Positions 1-11,440 of a stretch of 64,000 bases of DNA are shown here, piece after piece. Made by a program: the position numbers and the translations under genes. The notes under the pieces were generated by a model. It was not told where the DNA came from. It was given only the letters and a program-made list of their open reading frames with translations, and searched no databases. Numbering within the stretch: position 1 is the first letter of the stretch; each line of letters opens with the position of its first letter. The stretch comes from Anodontia alba (lineage: Eukaryota; Mollusca; Bivalvia; Lucinida; Lucinidae). The DNA is taken from positions 67,476,514 to 67,540,513 of the forward strand of contig OZ024823.1 in assembly GCA_964016985.1 (NCBI GenBank). The letters run 5' to 3'.

Positions 1-3000
1 TCTACAAGACAAGGAGCTCCGGTAGGAGTATACCTACCCTGTTGTGTGTGTAAATACTGCAAAGGAGCTCTTCTAGAAGACAAGGAGCACCAGTAGGGGT
101 ATATCTACTCAGTTGTGTGTGTTAATACTGCAGAGGAGCTTTTCTACAAGACCAGAAGCACCAGTAGGAGTATACCTACCCTGTTGTGTGTCTAAATACT
201 GCAGAGGAGCTCTTCTACAAGCCAAGGAGCACCAGTAGAGGTATACCTACCCTGTTGTGTGTATTAATACTGCTGAGAAGCTCTTCTACAAGCCAAGGAG
301 CACCCGTAGGAGTATACCTACCCTGTTGTGTGTGTTAATACTACAGAGGAGCTCTTCTACAAGCCAAGGAGCACCAGTAGGGTATACCTACCCTGTTATG
401 TGTGTTAATACTGCAGAGGAGCCTTTCTACAAGACAAGGAGCACCAGTGGGAGTATACTAACCCTGTTGTGTGTGGTAATACTGCAGAAGAGCTCTTCTA
501 CAAGACAAGGAGCAACAGTAGGGGTATACCTATCCTGTTGTGTATGTTAATATTGCAGAGGAGCTCTTCTACTAGACAAGGAGCACCAGTGGGAGTATAT
601 CTACCGTGTTGTGTGTGTTAATACTGCAGAGGAGCTCTTCTACAAGACAAGGAGCACCAGTGGGAGTATATCTACCCTGTTGTGTGTGTTAATACTGCAA
701 AGGAGCTCTTCTACAAGACACCAGTGGGAGTATACCTACCCTGTTGTGTGTGGTAATACTGCAGAGAAGCTCTTCTACAAGACAAGGAGCACCAGTGGGA
801 GTATATCTACCCTGTTGTGTGTGGTAATACTGCAGAGGAGCCCTTCTACAAGACAAGGAGCACCAGTATGGGTTTACCTACCCTGTTGTGTGTGTTAATA
901 CTGCAGAGGAGCTTTTCTATAAGACAAGGAGCACCAGTAGGAGAATATCTACCCTGCTGTGTGGTAATACTGCAGAGGAGCTCTTCTACAAGACAAGGAG
1001 CAACAGTGGATGTATATCTACCCTGTTGTGTGTGGTAATACTGCAGAGGAGCTCTTCTACAAGACAACGAGCACCAGTGGAAGTATATCTACCCTGTTGT
1101 GTGTGGTAATACTGCAGAGGAGTTCTTCTACAAGACAAGGAGCACCAGTAGGAGTAATCTACCTTGTTGTGTTTGTTAATACTGCAGAGTAGCTCTTCTA
1201 CAAGACAAGGAGCACAAGTAGGGGTATACCTACCCTGTTGTGTGTTAATACTGCAAAGGAGCTCTTCTACAAGACGAGCACCAGTAGGTGTAGATCTACC
1301 CTGCTGTGTGTGTTTATACTGCAGAGGAGCTCTTCTACAAGACAAGGAGCACCAGTAAGAGTATATCTACCGTTGTGTGTGTTAATACTGCAAAGGAGCT
1401 CTTCTACAAGACAACGAGCACCAGTAGGTGTAGATCTACCCTGCTGTGTTTATAAATACTGCAGAGAAGCTCTTCTACAAGACAAGGAGTGCCAGTAGGA
1501 GTATATCTACCCTGTTGTGTTTGTTAATACTGCAGAGTAGCTCTTCTACATGACAAGGAGCACAAGTAGGAGTATACCTACCCTGTTGTGTGTGGTAATA
1601 CTGCAGAGGAGCTATTCTACAAGACAAGGAGCACCAGTAGGAGTATATTCACTCTGTTGTGTGTGTTAAGATTGCAGAGGAGCTCTTCTACACGACAGAG
1701 AGCTCCTGTAGGAGTATAACTCTGTTGTGTGTGTACTGCAAAGGAGCTCTTCTACAAGACAAGGAGCACCAATGGGAGTATATCTACCCTATTGTGTGTG
1801 TTATTACTGCTGAGTAGTTCTTCGACACGACAAGGAGCACCGATGGGAGTATACCTACCCTATTTTGTGTGTTAATACAGCAGAGGAGCTCTTCTAGAAG
1901 ACAAGGAGCACCAGTAGGAGTATATTTACCATGTTGGGTGTGGTAATACTGCAGAGGAGCTCTTCTACACGACAAGAAGCACCAGTAGGAGTATACCTAC
2001 CCTGTTGTGTTAATTAATACTGTAGAGGAGCTCTTCTACAAGACAAGGAGCACCAGTGGGTGGATACCTACCCTGTTGTGTGTGTGAATACTGCAGAGGA
2101 GCTCTTCTACAAGACAAGGAGCACCAGTAGGGGTATACCTACCCTGTTGTGTGTGTTAATACTGCAGTGGAGCTCTTCTACAAGACAAGGAGCACCAGTA
2201 GGAGAATATCTACCCTGCTGTGTGGTAATACTGCAGAGGAGCTCTTCTACAAGACAAGGAGAAACAGTGGGAGTATATCTACCCTGTTGTTTGTGGTAAT
2301 ACTGCAGATGAGCTTTACAAGACAACGACCACCAGTGGGAGTATATCTACCCTGTTATGTGTGGTAATACTGCAGAGGAGTTCTTCCACAAGACAAGGAG
2401 CACAAGTAGGAGTATATCTACCCTGTTATACCCTGTTATACTGTGTTAATACTGCAGACGAGCTCTTCTACAAGACAAGGAGCACCAGTAGGAGTATACC
2501 TACCCTGTTGTGTGTGGTAATACTGCAGAGGAGCTCTTCTACAAGACAAGGAGCACTATCTACGCTGTTGTGTATGGTTAAACTGCAGAGGAGCTCTTCT
2601 ACAAGACAAGGAGCACCAGTAGGAGTATATCTACCCTGTTGTGTGTGGTAATACTGCAGATGAGCTCTTCTACAAGACAAGGAGCACCAGTGCGAGTATA
2701 TCTACCCTGTTGTGTGTGTCAGTACTGCAGTGGAGCTCTTCTACACGACAAGGAGCACCAGTGGGAGTACACCTACCCTTTTGTGTGTTAGTAATAGCAG
2801 AGGTGCTCTTCTACAAGACACGGAGCACCAGTAGGAGTATATCTACCCTGTTGTGTGTGTTAATACTGCAGAGGAGCCCTTCTACAAGACAAGGAGCACC
2901 AGTAGGGTATACCTACCATGTTGTGTGTGTAAATACTGTAGAGGAGCTCTTCTACAAGACAAGGTGCACCAGTAGGAGTATATCTACTCTCTTGTATGTG

Positions 3001-5265
3001 GTAATACTCAGAGGAGCTCTTCTACACGACAAGGAGTACCAGTAGGAGTACACCTACCTTGTTGTGCGAGTAGATACTGCAGAGGAGCACTTTTATACGA
3101 CAAGGAGCACGATTTGGAGTATATCTACCCTGTTGTGTGTGTTAATACTGCAGAGGAGCCCTTCTACAAGACAAGGAGTACCAGTAGGAGGATACCGACC
3201 CTGTTGTGTGTGTTAATACTGCAGAGGAGCTCTTCTACAAGACAAGGAGCTCCGGTAGGAGTATACCTACCCTGTTGTGTGTGTAAATACTGCAGAGGAG
3301 CTCTTCTAGAAGACAAGGAGCACCAGTAGGGGTATATCTACTCAGTTGTGTGTGTTAATACTGCAGAGGAGCTTTTCTACAAGACCAGAAGCACCAGTAG
3401 GAGTATACCTACCCTGTTGTGTGTCTAAATACTGCAGAGGAGCTCTTCTACAAGCCAAGGAGCACCAGTAGAGGTATACCTACCCTGTTGTGTGTATTAA
3501 TACTGCTGAGTAGCTCTTCTACAAGCCAAGGAGCACCCGTAGGAGTATACCTACCCTGTTGTGTGTGTTAATACTACAGAGGAGCTCTTCTACAAGCCAA
3601 GGAGCACCAGTAGGGTATACCTACCCTGTTATGTGTGTTAATACTGCAGAGGAGCCTTTCTACAAGACAAGGAGCACCAGTGGGAGTATATCTACCCTGT
3701 TGTGTGTGGTAATACTGCAGAAGAGCTCTTCTACAAGACAAGGAGCAACAGTAGGGGTATACCTATCCTGTTGTGTGTGTTAATACTGCAGAGGAGCTCT
3801 TCTACCAGACAAGGAGCACCAGTGGGAGTATATCTACCGTGTTGTGTGTGTTAATACTGCAGAGGAGCTCTTCTACAAGACAAGGAGCACCAGTGGGAGT
3901 ATATCTACCCTGTTGTGTGTGTTAATACTGCAAAGGAGCTCTTCTACAAGACACCAGTGGGAGTATACCTACCCTGTTGTGTGTGGTAATACTGCAAAGA
4001 AGCTCTTCTACAAGACAAGGAGCACCAGTGGGAGTATATCTACCCTGTTGTGTGTGGTAATACTGCAGAGGAGCCCTTCTACAAGACAAGGAGCACCAGT
4101 ATGGGTTTACCTACCCTGTTGTGTGTGTTAATACTGCAGAGGAGCTTTTCTACAAGACAAGGAGCACCAGTAGGAGAATATCTACCCTGCTGTGTGGTAA
4201 TACTGCAGAGGAGCTCTTCTACAAGACAAGGAGCAACAGTGGATGTATATCTACCCTGTTGTGTGTGGTAATACTGCAGAGGAGCTCTTCTACAAGACAA
4301 CGAGCACCAGTGGAAGTATATCTACCCTGTTGGTTGTGGTAATACTGCAGAGGAGTTCTTCTACAAGACAAGGAGCACCAGTAGGAGTAGTCTACCTTGT
4401 TGTGTTTGTTAATACTGCAGAGTAGCTCTTCTACAAGACAAGGAGCACAAGTAGGGGTATACCTACCCTGTTGTGTGTTAATACTGCAAAGGAGCTCTTC
4501 TACAAGACGAGCACCAGTAGGTGTAGATCTACCCTGCTGTGTGTGTTTATACTGCAGAGGAGCTCTTCTACAAGACAAGGAGCACCAGTAAGAGTATATC
4601 TACCCTGTTGTGTGTGTTAATACTGCAAAGGAGCTCTTCTACAAGACAACGAGCACCAGTAGGTGTAGATCTACCCTGCTGTGTTTATAAATACTGCAGA
4701 GAAGCTCTTCTACAAGACAAGGAGCGCCAGTAGGAGTATATCTACCCTGTTGTGTTTGTTAATACTGCAGAGTAGCTCTTCTACATGACGAGCACAAGTA
4801 GGAGTATACCTACCCTGTTGTGTGTGGTAATACTGCAGAGGAGCTATTCTACAAGACAAGGAGCACCAGTAGGAGTATATTCACTCTGTTGTGTGTGTTA
4901 AGATTGCAGAGGAGCTCTTCTACACGACAGAGAGCTCCAGTAGGAGTATAACTCTGTTGTGTGTGTCAGTACTGCAAAGGAGCTCTTCTACAAGACAAGG
5001 AGCACCAATGGGAGTATATCTACCCTATTGTGTGTGTTATTACTGCTGAGTAGTTCTTCGACACGACAAGGAGCACCGATGGGAGTATACCTACCCTATT
5101 TTGTGTGTTAATACAGCAGAGGAGCTCTTCTAGAAGACAAGGAGCACCAGTAGGAGTATATTTACCATGTTGGGTGTGGTAATACTGCAGAGGAGCTCTT
5201 CTACACGACAAGAAGCACCAGTAGGAGTATACCTACCCTGTTGTGTTAATTAATACTGCAGAGGA
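1..5265. repeat. 71-bp satellite array, about 74 monomers
   Basis: Tandem monomers of 71 bp recur throughout; for example AGCTCTTCTA occurs at 491 and again at 562. Each monomer holds a GAGCTCTTCTACAAGACAAG core (SacI/SapI-like text), then CACCAGTAGGAGTATA, then CTACCCTGTTGTGTGTG and TAATACTGCAGAGG. Monomers differ by point changes and short deletions. The array runs off the left edge, so its true length is unknown. The period leaves remainder 2 when divided by 3, so the reading frame shifts every monomer. That explains the overlapping Cys- and Ser-rich ORFs of 60-134 codons on both strands, which I do not regard as genes. Confidence 0.97.
3234..5265. repeat. Second copy of a 3,233-bp higher-order satellite unit
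   Basis: Bases from about 1 to 2030 recur at a constant offset of 3,233 bp (rising to 3,236 after small indels) with only scattered substitutions. The distinctive variant GGAGCTCCGGTAGG at about 13 reappears at about 3246, and rare monomer variants occur in the same order in both copies. The match stops near 5265, where copy 2 passes into a diverged subfamily while copy 1 continues with ordinary monomers. The unit is about 45.5 monomers, so the duplication is not in phase with the 71-bp unit. This looks like a recent unequal exchange or amplification. Confidence 0.92.
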
Positions 5266-6370
5266 GCTCTTCTATACGACAAGGAGCACCAGTAGGAGTA
5301 TATCTACCTTGATGTGTGTGTGTTAATACTGTAGAGGAGCTCTTCTATACGACAAGGAGCACCAGTAGGAGTATATCAACCTTGCTCTGTGTGTTAATAC
5401 TGCATAGGTCTACCTTACGATATGGGGCACCAGTAGGAGTATCTTGTTTGCTGCGTGTAGTAATACTACAGAGAAGGGCTTTAGTACGACAAGAAGCACA
5501 TGTACGAGTATATCTTGTCTGCTGTGTGTAGTAATACTGCAGAGGAGCTCTTCTATACGACAAGGAGCATCAGTAAGATTATATCTACCTTGTCGAGTGT
5601 GATAATACTGTAGAGGAGCCCTTCTATACTACAAGAAGCATCAGTATACAATAGTACCAGGGGAGCTCTTGTACAGGTTGAAGAGCATCCGTAGGGGTAT
5701 ATATTGCCTTTACGATATAATAGCACTTCTGGGGAGCTCTTCTACAGGTTGAAGAGCACCGTTAGGGGTATATCTTGTCTTTTACTATAAAACAGCACTT
5801 CGAGGAGATCTTTAAGAGGATGGAGAGCATCAGTAGGGATACATCTTGCCTTTACTATATAATAGTACCAGGGGAGCTCTTGTACAGGTTGAAGAGCATC
5901 CGTAGGGGTATATATTGCCTTTACGATAAAATAGCACTTCAGGGGAGCTCTTCTACAGGTTGAAGAGCACCGTTAGGGGTATATCTTGTCTTTTACTATA
6001 ACACAACACTTCAGAGGAGCTCTTTTAGAGGATGGAGAGCATCAGTAGGGATACATCTTGCCTTTACTATATAATAGCACCAGGGGAGCTCTTGTACAGT
6101 TTGAAGAGCATCCGTAGGGGTATATATTGCCTTTACGATATAATAGCACTTCAGGGGAGTTCTTCTACGGGTTGAAGAGCACCAGTAGGGGTATATCTTG
6201 CCTTTTATATAAATCAGCACTTCAGAGGAGCTCTTTTACAGGTTGAAGAGCATCAGTAGGGGTATTTTCTTGTCTTAACTGTAAAACATAACTTCAGAGG
6301 AGCTCTGTTACAGGTTGAAGAGCAGCAGTAAGGGTATATATAGTCGTAACTGTACAACACACTTCATAGA
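5266..6370. repeat. Diverged satellite subfamily with ~211-bp trimer periodicity
   Basis: Monomers of 70-77 bp keep the GAGCTCTT core but replace the rest with ACAGGTTGAAGAGCA, CCGTAGGGGTATAT and TTGCCTTTACTATA. Three-monomer blocks repeat: ATAGTACCAGGGGAGCTC at 5651 and 5862, with a close variant (ATAGCACCAG) at 6074, steps of 211 and 212 bp. This subfamily matches the second cluster at 59556-60655 better than the array to its left. It sits between the main array and the terminal sequence at 6371-6441. Confidence 0.9.
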
Positions 6371-6441
6371 GATGTCCGAAATTTTACCGTAAGTTACGGT
6401 AACCTTCGTACGGTAAAAATCAATACCTGGCGCGGACAAAG
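6371..6441 (+). repeat. 71-bp terminal sequence closing the satellite (right end)
   Basis: The satellite stops abruptly at a segment running from GATGTCCGAAATTTTACCG to GGCGCGGACAAAG. Its reverse complement is found, with a few differences, at 59485-59555, where it opens the other satellite cluster. The shared end reads CTTTGTCCGCG. It contains the inverted motif TTACCGTAAGTTACGGTAA. This is the arrangement expected of terminal inverted repeats on a transposon whose interior is satellite DNA. No TIR is visible at the left because the array leaves the window. Confidence 0.75.
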
Positions 6442-6555
6442 ACGTAAATTTGGAGGGTTAAATTAAAAAAAAGCACAGCTTTATCTTATTGAACAACACA
6501 TATGCGTTAAAGTAACTGAAGTATGTATGGATATATGTTGTTGTTTTTAAACTGA

Positions 6556-6690
6556 TGCTGCTGCTGCTGCTGATCATGATGATGATTTTGTGTTTTACGT
6601 CCCTTTCAACATTTTTAAGCCGTATCGAGACGATGGAAGGGAGACAAAGGCTGTGCAATGAAGCGCCCTACAGTTATGAGTTGAATATAA
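6556..6690 (-). mobile_element. Tail of a tRNA-derived SINE (family B), minus strand
   Basis: The stretch TTTTACGTCCCTTTCAACAT followed by TTTTTAAGCCGTATCGAGACG is the reverse complement of the 3' part of the SINE at 51484-51682 (GTTGAAAGGGACGCAAAACA). A short CTG/ATG trinucleotide run (about 6553-6585) lies at the tail side, as expected for a SINE 3' end. No tRNA head is recognisable. Confidence 0.55.
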
Positions 6691-6809
6691 TTATACTGGT
6701 TATGCCGTGTAAGAAGCAAATGTCCTAATAATAATTGTAGGCCTCACCAGAATACCCCGAACTAGAGATCTTTAGGAAACATTCAACAAAATAGTGAACT
6801 CGGTTGGAT

Positions 6810-7248
6810 TTAAACATAGATTTTATTTTACACTTTGTAATGTACATACAACAATTTGCGCAATCAACAATACAAAACGACAATAAGTTGCTCCTGATAT
6901 TTTTTGTACAAACAGCGGAAAATTATGCAGGTTTGGGTAGTGTATGGAAATAAGTAGTTATGTTCTCTGTAGTCATAGGTAACCACGCCATCGGGGAATT
7001 CCGGGAGAAGCCCTGCAGACACACAGAAGGTACAGCTTCCAATACTTGTCCTCGGTCATTGAGATTCAGAACAAATGCTATATACCTTGCTTATTTTGTC
7101 ATGAATTCATTACCCACGCATTTATTACAATTGCACAGCAAGGACAACGCAGAAGTAAACGCCCTGTTTTTGCCTCTAGATTTCCAGAACATTGTAGGGG
7201 CAGTGGCATGGTGCATTGGTTGCAAACGACATTTGCACAATTGTTAGA
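6810..7248 (-). other. Possible terminal exon with polyadenylation signal (minus strand)
   Basis: Read on the minus strand, a pyrimidine-rich stretch ending in ACTAACCAG (AG at 7249-7250) precedes an open frame from 7248 to a TGA at 7099-7101. It encodes about 49 residues with clustered cysteines in a C-x4-C-x2-C ... C ... C-P-C-C order, reminiscent of a small zinc-binding module. An AATAAA lies downstream at 6832-6837, with GT-rich text beyond it. The interval lacks the repeat families seen elsewhere, which is compatible with host sequence. I recognise no protein family and see no upstream exon in the window. Overlapping ORFs of 78-99 codons on both strands look no better. This is a weak candidate only. 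Confidence 0.2.
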
Positions 7249-7539
7249 CTGGTTAGTAAAAATACAAATGAGCTATGGCTGAAACCTATCGGCAACATGA
7301 AACGGTTATCAAACAACCAAAACAGGGAATAGAATAAAACGAAGCCCATGATTCGCTCAGCTGAGTAAAGCAGCCACTGCATATATGTAGATACCATGCA
7401 ACATTCCTTCAGTATTGCCACAGCAACTAGGATACACATTTGACAGTGCCGTAAAATTTGTTGAAAATTGGCCAATGGGTTTCAGGAAAGAAGACATTTA
7501 AATTTTATACGTCTTTATACTGGTATATAATCCAATAAT
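7249..7539. other. No feature recognised
   Basis: AT-rich single-copy-looking sequence with no repeat, ORF or RNA gene that I can support. If 6810-7248 is a terminal exon, this would be intron. Confidence 0.4.
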
Positions 7540-7847
7540 CGAGGGGCGAGGGCACAAAACTGTGAATGTAACTAAAACGGTTCACTTCTTTAATCATACC
7601 TGTAAGTTTCAGCCGGTAGTCTTAATAAATTTAAAGAAAATGATTTTTCAACGTATTTCCTTTACAAATATATGGGGATGCAATTCTGACATTGCGTAAA
7701 AAAGGTCAAAGGTCATCTTCGGACCATTTTTTAATAATCTTGGTAGACTTTGAGTCGAAGATGCTATATATTAAGATACAGCGTAAAAACTGTAGGTTCT
7801 GGAGAACAAGAATTTTAAGATTGTTTTTAGCCTAAGCACGGTGCTCA
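7540..7847 (+). repeat. Copy of a ~420-bp dispersed repeat, left flank of array A
   Basis: Text from GAGGGGCGAGGGCAC through TTTTTCAACGTATTTCCTT and AAGGTCAAAGGTCATCTTCG to GGTTCTGGAGAACAAG matches, with divergence but the same order, the segment at about 9955-10265 on the other side of array A. The two copies are direct repeats about 2.4 kb apart. Confidence 0.7.
7703..7715 (+). promoter_or_regulatory. DR1-type nuclear receptor motif (sequence match only)
   Basis: AGGTCAAAGGTCA is an exact direct repeat of AGGTCA with a 1-bp spacer, the DR1 layout bound by RXR/HNF4-type receptors in animals. The same 13-mer occurs at 10152-10164 in the paired repeat. Binding is not shown by sequence alone. 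Confidence 0.25.
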
Positions 7848-7926
7848 TATGTCCGTCCATGTCCGTCGTCCGTCGTGCGTAGTCCGTCGTCCGTCGTGCG
7901 TAGTCCGTCGTCCGTCGTGCGGCGTC
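7848..7926 (+). repeat. 21-bp tandem repeat, three copies
   Basis: GTCCGTCGTCCGTCGTGCG followed by TA repeats about three times with near identity, just before array A. GTCCGTCGTCC-type runs also precede other elements of this class in the window (about 40070-40082, and a shorter form near 43180). Confidence 0.85.
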
Positions 7927-8264
7927 AACAATTGCTTTAAAAGCCTACTCCTCTTAATCGCCTACTCCTCCTACACCCCTAGGCCAACTGACTCGATACT
8001 TGGTAGGAAGCATTGGGGTGACTTATCAATCAAAAGTAGCTAAACTCATTACGATCGGATATCCAAGATGACGAACTCCTTAACTGAAAGGCCAATTGAT
8101 TCCAAACTTGGTAGGAAGCATCGGGCTGACTTGTAGATAAAATAGCTAAAATCGTGCCGATCGGAAATCCAAGACATCTTGAAATTCTATTTTTCGCTTC
8201 TTCTCCTAAACCCAAAAGCCATTTGACTCCAAACTTGGTAGGAAGCATCGAGATGGCTTATAGA

Positions 8265-8296
<32 letters not shown>

Positions 8297-9850
8297 TAAG
8301 TCGTTTCGATCGGCAATCCAAGATGCCCGTATGGTGGCCATCTTGAAAATCTATATTTCGCTTCTCTTGACTTTAAACTAGATAGGAAGCATCGGAGTGA
8401 CTTGTAGATCAAAACAGCTAAAATCGTTTCCATTTGAAAACCAAATGGCCGCCATGGCGGCCATCTTGAAAATCTATTTTTCGCTTCTTCTCCTGAACTG
8501 AAAGGCAAATTGATTCGAAACTTGGTAGGAAGCATTGGGATGACTGGTAGATTAAAAATAGCTAAAATGGTCCCGGTTTGAAATCCAAGATGGCTGCCAT
8601 GGCGGCCATCTTGAAAGTCTATTTTTCGCTTCTTCTCCTAAACTGAAAAGCCAATTGACTCGGAACTTGGTAGAAAACATCGGGTTGACATAAGGTCAAA
8701 AATAGCTAAAATCTTTCCGATCGGAAATCCAAGATGTCCGCCATGGCGGCCATTTTGGAAAGCTATTTTTTGCTTCTTCTCCTGAATCGAAAGGCTTATT
8801 GACTTTATAAACTTGGTAGGAAGCATCGGAGTGACTTGTAGATCAAATATAGCTAAAGTTGTCCTATTCGACATCCAAGATGGCCACCATGTTGACCATC
8901 TAGAAAATCTGTTTTTCGCTTCTTCTCCTGAAGCAAAGGGCAAATTGACTCGAAACCTGGCAGGAAGCATCGGGGTGACTGGCAGATTAAAAGTAGGTAA
9001 AATTGCTCCTATCGGAAATCCAAGGTGGCATGGCGGCCATCCAGTAAAAATTCTATTTTTCGCATCTTCTGAACTGAAAGGCCAGTTGACTCGAACCGGA
9101 GTAGGAAGCTTTGGGGTGACTTGTAAATAAAAAATAGATAAAAAAAAATGTTCTGATCGGAAATCCAAGATAGAAGCCATCTACTTTTCGCTTCTTCTTC
9201 TGAACTGAGAAGCCAAATGACTCGAATTCGGTAGAAAACATAGGGGTGGCTGGTAGACCAACATAGCTAAAACCGGTTTGACAGGAAATCCAAGATGACC
9301 TTTATGGCGGCCGTCTTGAAACTCTTTTTTTTTTTTTTTTTTTTTTTTTTGCTTCTTCTGAAAAGAAAGTCCAATTTAATTTGGGCTTGAATTTCGGCTA
9401 GAATCATCAAAGTAACTTGTAGACAAACATAGCTAAAATCGCTCTGATCAGAAAAACAAGATGGCCCCGATAGTTGCCATCTTAAAAATCTGTTTTCATC
9501 TTCTCCTGAATACAAAGACCCACTGACTCAAAATCCAATAGGAAGTATCGGAGGGACTTGTTAATAAAATACGCCTAAAATCATTTTGATGAGAAATCCA
9601 AGATGGTTGCCCTAGCAGCATGTATTTTGAATCTTTTCTCCTGAACCAAAAGAGCAATTTACTCAAACTTCATTGGAAGTATTGAGGTGACTTGTAGATC
9701 AAAAGTAGCTAAAATTCTTCTAACTGGAAGTCCAAAATGGCCACCATCTTGAAAATCAATACTAAACTTCTTCTCTTGAACCGACCGGCCAAATGACTTA
9801 GACTTGTTTGGTAATGAGGTGAGCGATACAAGGCCATCTTGATCCTCGTT
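7927..9850 (+). repeat. Array A: ~145-bp degenerate tandem repeat
   Basis: About 13 units each contain ACTTGGTAGGAAGCATCG, GTGACTTGTAGAT, AATAGCTAAAATCGTTCCGA, a CAAGATGG/CCATCTTG palindromic segment, then CGCTTCTTCTCCTGAAC and AAAGGCCAATTGACTCG. Spacing between GGTAGGAAGC motifs is about 127-148 bp. Poly-A/T runs at 8266-8293 and 9327-9350 interrupt units. The array opens with TTTAAAAGCCTACTCC and ends in GGTGAGCGATACAAGG, the same start and end as array B (43191-45540). Minus-strand ORFs across it are by-products of the low stop density of the unit. Confidence 0.93.
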
Positions 9851-10473
9851 TACCATATATGGACAAAGCGGCCATCTTGTTCAACGGTCCAGCAACATTT
9901 GGACAAATTATCAATATCCCTTCGAAGAAGACGTTTACATGTTACACGAATGTATACATGTGTATAGTCCAGGGGCAAGGGAGATTACGCCTGGGAACAA
10001 AAGTTTGATTTTAATTAAAAAATTTTACTATTTTAATCATATATTGTAAGTTTTTAGTCATCAGTCTTTTATACTTTTTCAGAAGAAAAAGACTTTTCAA
10101 CATTTTTCCTATACAAATGTAGATGGACGTAAACATGACCTTGCCATATGTAGGTCAAAGGTCAGCCTTCAATATTCATTTAAAAAAGACTTCAAAGACC
10201 TTGAGCCCTTAATGCTTTAGACCAAGATTCAGACTCAAAATTTTCTCGGTTCTGGAGATTTTAAGTGTTTTACCATATAAGAGCGTGGCGGCCATCTTAA
10301 TCAATGGCCGTGCCCTTTTGTACCATGTTTCAATTTCCCTTTAACAGAAGAATGCTCCAGATGAAATGTGAAGGAAATCGTCTGAGTTAAAGAGGGGTGC
10401 AAATGTGTGGACAGACGGGCGCCGTACGGCAAGTGATTACAGTAGCTCATTCTGAGCCTTTGGCTAAAAGAAG

Positions 10474-10475
<2 letters not shown>
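9851..10475 (+). repeat. ~420-bp repeat units and terminal hairpin following array A
   Basis: TACCATATATGGACAAAGCGG near 9853 and TACCATATAAGAGCGTGGCG near 10271 begin two degenerate copies of one unit, the second cut short. The region ends with AGCTCATTCTGAGCC-TTT-GGCT at 10443-10465, a variant of the short hairpin that closes several other elements here. AGGTCAAAGGTCA at 10152-10164 repeats the DR1 motif of the left flank. Confidence 0.7.

Positions 10476-10477
<2 letters not shown>

Positions 10478-10531
<54 letters not shown>
10478..10531. repeat. (GA)n microsatellite
   Basis: About 27 uninterrupted GA dinucleotides follow the terminal hairpin of the preceding repeat. Arg-Glu and Ser-Leu ORFs through it are artefacts. 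Confidence 0.98.
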
Positions 10532-10535
<4 letters not shown>

Positions 10536-11440
10536 CCTGGTTTTGCCTGTTTATAGCAAATGTGTTGCCCTGGATCGCTGTACCAAATGTCGAACACGAG
10601 CAGGAACAGGGATTAAGGGCAAATACTTGCGAGAGTAACTTGCACATTTGAACGCAGACCTGTAAAAGACCTCAGAGAGAGGCAAACATTATTAATTACA
10701 TTCACATAGAACCGTAAACGGTGTTCTGTGAGACTTTTTAGATTAAGACCAATCATTTTCTGGTTATACGTCTATGGGGCATTTTAACTGCAAGGGCAAT
10801 CGTATCTATATGGCAGATCAGCTCAAAGACCTCTTCACCCAAGCAACGTTTCTTCAAAATTAAGATAATTAGATTTAAATAGATTAATTAAGTGCTAATG
10901 GTTCAATAAGCCCTGCAAACTACATTGCTTTCTGTAAATAGACTAAATAAAACCTAAGACTCCGATTTTTTCCATGTTCTTTGTTTCCAAGGACAACCTA
11001 TATACCTTTTCATTTAATTTCCTTGCCCCTGGTGTTAAATGCCTAGGGACGACCGTAAACAGTCTCGCTGTACTTAATCATAGTGCAGTTTTCCATTTTT
11101 ATTTTTCTAGGCACCATTTTGTCCGTTCTGGTATTTTGGGAACTCGTGTTCCTCTAAGCCGGCGGTATGGGACGTATGCAGCCTTACAAACTACATTGCT
11201 GCCATATGAAGGGTCTCAATAAACTGGGACTCTGATTTGGGTTCTTTTACGTGTTTTGTAGTTCTAAGAGTAACCGTTATGTAGCGAAATTTGATGTGTA
11301 TTTTATGAGTAGACGTCGTGAAAGGCGCACGTTTTCAAGGAAGGACAACAGACAGAAAGAGATCACAATAGTCATCCTAAGCGTCACTGTAGTGGTCTAA
11401 AAACCAAACACTATAGGAAATAAATACTTATCTAAAATTG
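10532..11440. other. No feature recognised
   Basis: Mixed-composition DNA without a supported gene. TGTTCTTTGTTTCCAAGG near 10975 resembles the reverse complement of TGGAAACAAAGAACA near 11987, so a diverged inverted repeat may span 10975-12000. No RNA gene or coding exon found. Confidence 0.4.

Noticed and set aside
1..5531. Many overlapping ORFs of 60-134 codons (Cys/Ser/Arg-rich, both strands)
   Set aside because: They arise from a 71-bp monomer that happens to lack stops in most frames. The frame shifts each unit, ORFs overlap on both strands and start and stop at random, and there are no splice or promoter signals.
1..6370. CRISPR-like regular repeats
   Set aside because: Whole monomers repeat with no unique spacers, and all surrounding evidence is eukaryotic. 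It is satellite DNA. The same holds for 40398-41790 and 63219-63530.
8638..9180. 180-codon minus-strand ORF, and plus-strand ORFs at 50200-51210
   Set aside because: They lie wholly inside arrays A and C. The phrases NPRW/LGFPI/KMAA repeat with the array period.
10301..10651. Arg-Glu and Ser-Leu repeat proteins
   Set aside because: Translations of the (GA)n microsatellite.
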